64,000 nucleotides of DNA, taken from NCBI RefSeq assembly GCF_000743575.1, contig NZ_JQGC01000002.1:180649-244648 (forward strand). Reading direction: 5' to 3'. The notes beneath the pieces are model-generated. The model saw only the letters and a list, made by a program, of their open reading frames with translations. It was not told where the DNA came from and searched no databases. Within the stretch, counting starts at the first letter, position 1; every line of letters begins with the position of its first letter. This DNA is from Devosia riboflavina. GTDB taxonomy: Bacteria; Pseudomonadota; Alphaproteobacteria; Rhizobiales; Devosiaceae. Of the stretch, positions 57,801-64,000 are shown one piece after another. A program made the translations under genes and the position numbers.

Positions 57801-58195
57801 CGCTGAAGGCTTCCCGACACGGAAAAGAACATGGCGCCAGCCGCATAGGCCAGCCAATAGATCGGGTTGAGCCAGAAGATCGGCAGACGCGGAGCATCGA
57901 CGTAAAGCTCGGCATAGCCCCAGCCGGTGACGAGAACCAGCAGCACCGTCAGGCCGAAGTAAATACCCTTAAGCTGGATGCTGCGAAGATATTCGTCGAG
58001 CTCCCAAAGATAACGCCAGAGCGCCCAGAGAGGGACCAGAAGGGCGGCAATGGGAAGGATGGCGGCGAGCCAGAGCCAATGCGCGGGAACGGCACCGCTC
58101 TCGTCGAGCCAGGAGATCGCGAAACTCGACGAGAGGAAAAACGCCGTCGAAATGGCGGCTACGGTGACGAAGCGGCGGTCGGGATGGCCGGACAT
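57797..58195 (-). CDS. Small four-helix membrane protein paired with the HTH gene
   Basis: A 132-aa integral inner-membrane protein with four predicted hydrophobic segments (about 12-28, 42-60, 78-95, 107-125). No catalytic residues are apparent. GGAGG is well placed before the ATG. In many bacteria such XRE-membrane-protein pairs exist (DUF2178/DUF3796-like); the biological role is unknown, but the membrane partner may control the HTH protein. Confidence 0.75.
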   Translation of the reverse strand: MSGHPDRRFVTVAAISTAFFLSSSFAISWLDESGAVPAHWLWLAAILPIAALLVPLWALWRYLWELDEYLRSIQLKGIYFGLTVLLVLVTGWGYAELYVDAPRLPIFWLNPIYWLAYAAGAMFFSVSGSLQR

Positions 58196-58209
58196 GTTGC
58201 ACCTCCATT

Positions 58210-58229
58210 ATGTAAAGCATACTTTACAT
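58210..58229. promoter_or_regulatory. Operator 1 of the membrane protein-HTH pair
   Basis: The palindrome ATGTAAAG-CATA-CTTTACAT (20 bp). It covers the -10 element TAAAGT (minus strand, 58221-58226). Confidence 0.75.
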
Positions 58230-58248
58230 TTCTGCATACTAATGTCAA
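58221..58248 (-). promoter_or_regulatory. Promoter of the membrane protein-HTH pair
   Basis: TTGACA, 16 bases, then TAAAGT on the minus strand. Both hexamers lie inside operator palindromes, so repressor binding would block RNA polymerase. Confidence 0.65.
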
Positions 58249-58261
58249 GCACACTTTACAT
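58242..58261. promoter_or_regulatory. Operator 2 of the membrane protein-HTH pair
   Basis: The palindrome ATGTCAAG-CACA-CTTTACAT (20 bp). It covers the -35 element TTGACA (58243-58248, minus strand). The two operators start 32 bases apart, about three helix turns. Confidence 0.75.
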
Positions 58262-58309
58262 TAATGCGATAGCCTCGCCGATGGCGAGGCTCTGGGAGGC
58301 GCCCAAACA

Positions 58310-58338
58310 GAGGTTCCCGCTTTCGCGGGAATGACACA
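58310..58338. repeat. Family A repeat, half copy
   Basis: GGTTCCCGCTTTCGCGGGAA then TGACAC, as at 55070. Confidence 0.65.
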
Positions 58339-58363
58339 GTGGGTTGGGCAGGGATTAGAGAAA

Positions 58364-58386
58364 GGAGCCGGTCTTTGACCGGCCCC
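58364..58386 (-). terminator. Terminator of aqpZ
   Basis: A 10-bp stem with one mismatch and a 3-base loop, just past the aqpZ stop on the minus strand. The T-run after it (TTTCTC) is short. Confidence 0.55.
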
Positions 58387-58392
58387 TTTTGT

Positions 58393-59079
58393 TTAGTCGC
58401 GTTCGAGCAGGGCTTTCCAGATTATGGCGCCGAGGGCGGCGCCGGCGAGGGGCGCGACGATGAACAGCCAGACCTGACCGAGGGCGCCGTTTTGCGCGAA
58501 GATGGCGGCGGCGATGGAGCGGGCCGGGTTGACCGAGGTATTGCTGACCGGGATCGAGATCAGGTGGATCAGGGTCAGGCCAAGGCCGATGGCGATGGGG
58601 GCGAAGCCGACGGGGGCGTTGCCGTGGGTCGAGCCGAGGATGATGATCAGGAAGAAGGCGGTGAGCACGACTTCCGCGATCAGGACGGAGACGAGGCCAT
58701 AGCCATGGGGCGAGAGGGCGTCGTAGCCGTTGGAGGCGAAGCCGCCTGCGGTGAAGCCAGCAGTGCCCGAGGCGATGACGAAGAGGACGGCAGCGCCGAG
58801 AATGCCGCCGACGAGCTGGGCGACCCAATAGGGAACGAGATCCTTGTATTGGAAGCGGCCGGCGATGGCGAGGCCGAGGGAAACCGCGGGATTGAAATGG
58901 CCACCGGAAATGTGGCCCACGGCATAGGCCATGGTCAGCACCGTGAGGCCGAAGGCCAAAGCAACGCCGGCGTAACCGATGCCAAGTTCAGGAATACCGG
59001 CAGCAAGAACGGCCGAGCCACAGCCGCCGAATACTAACCAGAACGTACCAAATGCTTCGGCAGATAGACGCTTTATCAT
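58393..59079 (-). CDS. aqpZ: Aquaporin Z
   Basis: A 228-aa inner-membrane water channel with six membrane helices. The two NPA loops are present: [14 protein letters not shown] (about 61-74) and [14 protein letters not shown] (about 181-194), the second with the selectivity-filter Arg. The other filter positions match water-specific AqpZ rather than GlpF. GGGGAG lies 8 bases before ATG. It stands alone between repeats. Confidence 0.95.
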   Translation of the reverse strand: MIKRLSAEAFGTFWLVFGGCGSAVLAAGIPELGIGYAGVALAFGLTVLTMAYAVGHISGGHFNPAVSLGLAIAGRFQYKDLVPYWVAQLVGGILGAAVLFVIASGTAGFTAGGFASNGYDALSPHGYGLVSVLIAEVVLTAFFLIIILGSTHGNAPVGFAPIAIGLGLTLIHLISIPVSNTSVNPARSIAAAIFAQNGALGQVWLFIVAPLAGAALGAIIWKALLERD

Positions 59080-59207
59080 ACCAAAAACTCCCCAAGCGCA
59101 GATGATTCTACGGAGATCATCTTATGCCTAGTTTTTGGGCAGTACATAGGGGACGTGAGGGCGGTAGATTGCTGGAATTTTCCCACGCTGGCAGTGCAAA
59201 CGCGGGC

Positions 59208-59296
59208 TGCCCTCGGGCTTGACCCGAGGGTCAGTGCGGGAGCCTCGGCCACTGGGGTTGGGGATAGCGGCCCTCGGGTCGAGCCCGAGGGCAGCG
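59208..59296. repeat. Intergenic palindromic repeat, family D, full copy
   Basis: CTGCCCTCGGGCTTGACCCG and CCTCGGGTCGAGCCCGAGGG face each other across about 40 bases. A half copy is at 62327, and a fragment starts near 63962. Confidence 0.75.
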
Positions 59297-59337
59297 TCGT
59301 GACTGTGGGGATATGGGCGCTCGGCGAGTAAAGCGCG

Positions 59338-60285
59338 CTAGACCATCGCGACGATCACCTTGCCGACGGCAAGGCCGCTGCCGAGGCGGCGGAGGGCTTT
59401 TGCGCCGTCTTCGAGGGGGAAGGTGCTGTCGATGACGGGGCGGACTTTGCCGGCCAGTTCGAGATTGTCGGCTGGAGAGACCTTGTACACGAGAACGCCG
59501 AGGGATTTTTCGCGGGTGACGAGGCCGCGGAGGGCGGTGCGGATCAGGCTGCCATAGGTGCCGCCGATGAGCATGAGGCGGCCGCCGGGTTTGAGGCAAC
59601 GGGCAAAATGGGCGGCGGGGCGGTTGGCGACGACGTCGATGATGAGGTCGTAGCTTTCGGGGGCCGCGGTGAAGTCTGCGGATTTGTAGTCGATGAAGCT
59701 ATCGGCGCCGAGCGCGAGGACGGGTTCGCGCTTTTCGGCGCGGTCGACGGCGATGATTTTGGCGCCTGTGGGTTTGGCGAGCTGGATGCCGAAAGTGCCG
59801 ACGCCACCACCGGCGCCGTTGAAGAGGACGGTGTGGCCGGGGCCGAGGTTTTCGAATTTGCGCAGGGCTTGCAGGGCCAGCGCGCCAGCCTGGGGGATGG
59901 CGGCGGCTTCGGCGAAGGCGAGGCCGCCGGGGATTTTGGCGAGGGTTTTGGCGGGGGCGCAGACATAGTCGGCGAAGCCGCCCCATTTGCCTTCGCTGAG
60001 ATCGCCGAAGACGGCATCGCCGGGTTGGAAGGCGGTTACGCCCTGCCCCACGGCTTCGACCGTGCCGGCGATGTCGGCACCGAGGATTTTGTGGGGTGGT
60101 TTGAAGGGGCCGGAGATGCGGCCCATGGGACTGCCGATGACCAGGTCCCAATCCCAGGAATTGACCGAGGCGGCTTTTACGCGGACGAGGACCTCGCCCG
60201 GCTGGGGCTGCGGCCGGGGCACTTGCTCCAGCCGCAGAACCTGTTCCGGCGGGCCATACTTGTCATAGACAAGGGCCCGCATCAT
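59338..60285 (-). CDS. NAD(P)-dependent alcohol dehydrogenase / quinone reductase (zinc-less MDR)
   Basis: A 315-aa medium-chain reductase. MRALVYDKYGPPEQVL opens the GroES-like domain; the Rossmann motif is GAGGGVGTFGIQLAK (about 155-169). The zinc-binding cysteines of true alcohol dehydrogenases are absent, so quinone-reductase or enoyl-reductase activity is more likely. The ATG follows the enolase stop by two bases (TAA-GC-ATG), so the gene is likely co-transcribed and translationally coupled to eno. Confidence 0.87.
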   Translation of the reverse strand: MMRALVYDKYGPPEQVLRLEQVPRPQPQPGEVLVRVKAASVNSWDWDLVIGSPMGRISGPFKPPHKILGADIAGTVEAVGQGVTAFQPGDAVFGDLSEGKWGGFADYVCAPAKTLAKIPGGLAFAEAAAIPQAGALALQALRKFENLGPGHTVLFNGAGGGVGTFGIQLAKPTGAKIIAVDRAEKREPVLALGADSFIDYKSADFTAAPESYDLIIDVVANRPAAHFARCLKPGGRLMLIGGTYGSLIRTALRGLVTREKSLGVLVYKVSPADNLELAGKVRPVIDSTFPLEDGAKALRRLGSGLAVGKVIVAMV

Positions 60286-60287
60286 GC

Positions 60288-61730
<1,443 letters not shown>

Positions 61731-61732
61731 TC

Positions 61733-62158
61733 ATGCCGTTCATCAAGCAAGTTGCCCATACCTGCATTTTCGCGCGCGACCTCAGTGCCGTTGAGGCCTT
61801 CTATACCGATGTCATCGGTATCAAGCCCAAATTCGACTTCAAGCGCGGCGAGGATCGGATCGGCTTCTACATGGATTTTGGCAATCGTACTTTTGTCGAG
61901 GTCTTCCTCAAGGGCGAATCCCGCTTCGCCGAGGCCGACCAGATCAACCACATCTGCTTCGAAACCGACGATCTCGACGGTTTTATCGCACATGTGCGCA
62001 GCAAGGGCGTTGCCATCACCGACAAGAAGCGCGGCGCAGATGGCACGTTCCAGGCCTGGCTGGCTGATCCGAGCGGGGTGAAGCTGGAAATTTTCCAGTA
62101 CACGCCGGAGAGCATGCAGTTCGGCCCCGATGGGGCGGTTTGCCAGGTGAACTGGTAA
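61733..62158 (+). CDS. VOC (glyoxalase/dioxygenase fold) protein
   Basis: A 141-aa protein of the vicinal oxygen chelate superfamily. Two beta-alpha-beta units are seen: VAHTCIFARDLSAVEAFYTD, and INHICFETDDLDGFIAHV, with possible metal ligands His9, His71-72 and Glu123 (in GVKLEIFQYTPES). GAGGAGG precedes the ATG. Candidate activities include glyoxalase I or fosfomycin-resistance-like, but none can be chosen. Confidence 0.85.
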   Translation: MPFIKQVAHTCIFARDLSAVEAFYTDVIGIKPKFDFKRGEDRIGFYMDFGNRTFVEVFLKGESRFAEADQINHICFETDDLDGFIAHVRSKGVAITDKKRGADGTFQAWLADPSGVKLEIFQYTPESMQFGPDGAVCQVNW

Positions 62159-62181
62159 CGGGGCCAGCTACCCCACGCTCG

Positions 62182-62294
62182 ACGTCACCCCGGCGAAGGC
62201 CGGGGCCCATCTCCCGCAGGGCGTGAGCCCCATAGTTTGACTGTCACCTCTACATCCCAGGATGGGCCCCGGCCTTCGCCGGGGTGACAGTCGG
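62182..62294. repeat. Intergenic palindromic repeat, family E
   Basis: GTCACCCCGGCGAAGGCCGG and CCCGGCCTTCGCCGGGGTGA face each other across about 70 bases. A family D half copy (62327-62355) adjoins. Confidence 0.75.
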
Positions 62295-62326
62295 TGGGTG
62301 ATCGGCGCCTGTACAACTGCGGAGAG

Positions 62327-62355
62327 TGGCCCTCGGGTCGAGCCCGAGGGCAGCG
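62327..62355. repeat. Family D repeat, half copy
   Basis: GGCCCTCGGGTCGAGCCCGA then GGGCAGCG, a hairpin by itself. It matches the right arm at 59270. Confidence 0.65.
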
Positions 62356-62379
62356 CGGCTATTTGGTTGGCAGCGAACG

Positions 62380-62787
62380 CTAAGCCGCCACTTCCTCACT
62401 CTTCTCCAGTTCAAATCCCTCGTCGATCCAGCCGGTGATGCCGCCGGCCATGATCTTTACGGGGCGGCCGAGGTCGGCGAGGCGGAGGGCGCCACGGGCG
62501 GCGCCGTTGCAGTGGGGGCCGGCGCAGTAGGTCACGAAGAGCGTATCGGCGGGGTAGTTCTCCATCCTGGAGCGGATGATCTTGCCGTGCGGCAGGTTGA
62601 TGGCGCCGGGGACGTGGCCGCGGGCGAACATGGCCGGGCTGCGGACGTCGAGGAGGACGAAGTCCGGGCCCTTCGAGAGGGCGTCGTGGACGTCCCAGCA
62701 ATCGGTCTCGAACGCGAACTGGGCAGCAAAATGCTCGCGGGCGAGGACGCTGGGGGCGGCGGGGATGGCGGCGACGGAAGTGGGCAT
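62380..62787 (-). CDS. Rhodanese-like sulphurtransferase
   Basis: A 135-aa single-domain rhodanese. DFVLLDVRSPAMFARGHVPGAINLPHG is the CH2A-like segment, and the active-site loop is CAGPHCNGAARGA with catalytic Cys near 88 and a second Cys at 93. GGAGAACCAC precedes the ATG. It is divergent from the FtrA-like regulator, with a 78-base shared promoter, a pairing also seen in other proteobacteria. Confidence 0.9.
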   Translation of the reverse strand: MPTSVAAIPAAPSVLAREHFAAQFAFETDCWDVHDALSKGPDFVLLDVRSPAMFARGHVPGAINLPHGKIIRSRMENYPADTLFVTYCAGPHCNGAARGALRLADLGRPVKIMAGGITGWIDEGFELEKSEEVAA

Positions 62788-62865
62788 GTGGTTCTCCTTT
62801 GCCTCCTGGATAGGGGTGCCCTGCCCTGTTGAAAATTGGCGTGAATGACAATATGCGTAGATATC

Positions 62866-63834
62866 ATGCCAAACTTGACCGGTCCCCTTGTTGTCGCCCT
62901 GCTCTATGATGGGCTTTGCACGTTTGAATTCGGCATTGTGGCCGAAGTATTCGGGCTATCGCGGCCGGAAATGGGAGAGGGTTGGTATCGGTTTGCCAGT
63001 TGCGCCGTGGATGAGGGTCCGATGCGGGCGCATGGTGGGCTGACTGTGGTTGCCGATCATGGGCCGGAGATTTTGGCCGAGGCGGATATCATCGTCGTGC
63101 CGGGCTGGAAGGGTGCGGATGCCGAGGTGCCTGAGGCGCTGGCGGAACAGTTGAGGGCGGCGCATGCGCGGGGCGCGCGGCTGGCTTCGATCTGTTCGGG
63201 GGCGTTTGTGCTGGCGGCGACGGGGTTACTGTCGGATGGAACGGCGACGACGCATTGGCGCTACGCCGCAAAACTGCGGGAGCGGCATCCGGATATTTTG
63301 GTGGATGATGCTTCGCTCTATCGCATCCATGATCGGATCCATACCTCGGCCGGGAGCGCGGCAGGGATTGATCTGCTGATTGAAATGGTGCGGCAGGATT
63401 TTGGGGCCGCGGCGGCCAATTCGGTGGCGCGGCGGCTGGTGATGCCGGCGCACAGGGCTGGTGGTCAGGCGCAATTTCTGGAGCGGCCGGTGGGCGTGCG
63501 CGAGGGCGCGGAGATTGGGCCGTTGCTTGAGGAGGTTCGCGGGAGCCTTGAGGCGGACTGGACCGTCAAGCGGATGGCCGACGAGATGGGGATGAGCCTC
63601 AGGACGTTTTTGCGGCGGTTTGCCGAGGCGACGGGGCAATCGCCGGGGGATTGGTTGGCCGATGAGCGGGTTGGCGAAGCCAAGCGACTGCTTACGCAGG
63701 GCGATCCAGGGATGGAGGATGTGGCGGCGGCGGTGGGCTTTGGGAGCGCGCACACGCTGCGGCATCATTTCCGGCAGAAGGTGGGGATCAGTCCGAGCGA
63801 GTATCGGGCGCGGTTTTTGGAGGATGCGGGGTAG
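62866..63834 (+). CDS. ftrA: FtrA-like AraC regulator with an N-terminal GATase1/DJ-1 domain
   Basis: A 322-aa regulator. The N-terminal DJ-1/PfpI-like domain (about 1-190) has the elbow motif LASICSGAFVLAATGLL with a Cys. The C-terminal AraC/XylS domain (about 215-318) has two HTH units (WTVKRMADEMGMSLRTFLRRF, then PGMEDVAAAVGFGSAHTLRHHF). The start at MPNLTG is chosen by family resemblance; ATG at 62845 is also open, and neither has a good ribosome site. Divergent from the rhodanese gene it probably controls. Confidence 0.87.
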   Translation: MPNLTGPLVVALLYDGLCTFEFGIVAEVFGLSRPEMGEGWYRFASCAVDEGPMRAHGGLTVVADHGPEILAEADIIVVPGWKGADAEVPEALAEQLRAAHARGARLASICSGAFVLAATGLLSDGTATTHWRYAAKLRERHPDILVDDASLYRIHDRIHTSAGSAAGIDLLIEMVRQDFGAAAANSVARRLVMPAHRAGGQAQFLERPVGVREGAEIGPLLEEVRGSLEADWTVKRMADEMGMSLRTFLRRFAEATGQSPGDWLADERVGEAKRLLTQGDPGMEDVAAAVGFGSAHTLRHHFRQKVGISPSEYRARFLEDAG

Positions 63835-63853
63835 CAACACCCCTGCCCGCTTG

Positions 63854-63937
63854 CCGTCACCACCGAGATTGTCCCGGGGGTCCCTGCGGAGGGGAGATGG
63901 ATTGCCGGGACAAGCCCGGCAATGACGATGGAGGGGG
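63854..63937. repeat. Intergenic palindromic repeat, family B, copy 3
   Basis: CCGTCACCACCGAGATTGTC on one arm, and GATTGCCGGGACAAGCCCGG then CAATGACGATGGAGG on the other. Compare 54961 and 55698. Beyond it only non-coding sequence and a family D fragment reach the window end. Confidence 0.75.
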
Positions 63938-64000
63938 GATCGTGCCTTTCTCGAACCGTCACCCTCGGGCTTGTGTGGATGCTTTGTGCTTTAGTCTTTG

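Overview
The window is a chromosomal segment of an alphaproteobacterium, most probably Hyphomicrobiales and perhaps a Devosia-like genus (inference from gene order and protein style; no 16S gene is present). Supporting signs are high GC, a NuoE with a long Ala/Lys-rich tail, the order clpP-clpX-lon-hupB-tRNA-Val-tRNA-Asp-nuoA, Omp25/31-like beta-barrels, a glnB-glnA pair with a sigma-54 type promoter, and RpoH-type promoter elements. No phage, IS element, CRISPR array or rRNA operon was recognised.

Layout. 1-8758: the front of the complex I operon (nuoA to nuoI, minus strand, nuoI cut by the window edge), with most junctions overlapping by 1-10 bases. 9121-11468: three outer-membrane beta-barrel genes, each followed by a strong hairpin. 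11689-13749: exported MsrA, tRNA-Asp, tRNA-Val and HU. 13936-17177: two tandem TetA-like MFS pumps and a divergent TetR regulator, with three operator palindromes in the divergent promoter; this block sits between hupB and lon. 17369-23399: lon, arginase, clpX and clpP. 23673-29209: a small protein, a YciI-like protein, a cytochrome P450, NAD(P)HX repair enzyme and a TPR-GGDEF protein. 29512-31314: glnA and glnB. 31563-38220: PAS-HTH regulator, soluble double-PAS chemoreceptor, NTF2-like protein, tRNA-Leu, trigger factor and a membrane diguanylate cyclase. 38217-42841: ABC-F ATPase with a possible leader peptide, a secreted protein and parE. 43008-50459: MBL hydrolase, tatD, metG, holB, tmk (a tightly coupled minus-strand operon), then a D,D-carboxypeptidase and RlpA. 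50868-57596: a three-gene micro-operon with a 47-aa zinc-ribbon protein, a shikimate-kinase-like protein, DUF1643, folD, two conserved proteins, a Gre factor and AMP nucleosidase. 57600-63834: a membrane protein-HTH pair with twin operators, aquaporin, an MDR reductase coupled to enolase, a VOC protein, a rhodanese and an FtrA-like regulator.

How the genes work together: the window is mostly housekeeping. It covers respiration (nuo), protein quality control (tig, clpP, clpX, lon, msrA), nitrogen assimilation (glnB, glnA, arginase), DNA and translation (parE, holB, tmk, metG), one-carbon and central metabolism (folD, eno, amn), cell envelope (omp genes, dac, rlpA, aqpZ), and sensing (two GGDEF proteins, a chemoreceptor and a PAS-HTH protein).

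The least expected signals are these. (1) The octamer GGGCAGGG occurs about 19 times on the minus strand and once on the plus strand, which looks like a KOPS-type chromosome-orientation signal. (2) A likely unannotated 6S-like RNA lies antisense to the leader of the AMP nucleosidase gene. (3) An in-frame tandem repeat triplicates the last codons and stop of an OMP gene. (4) There are several very clear operator arrays (three TetR-type sites; two sites in an HTH/membrane-protein promoter; a perfect FNR/FixK box). (5) A 47-aa CxxC...CxxC protein is translationally coupled to a Rnk/GreA-C-like gene. Several families of intergenic palindromic repeats account for much of the non-coding DNA.
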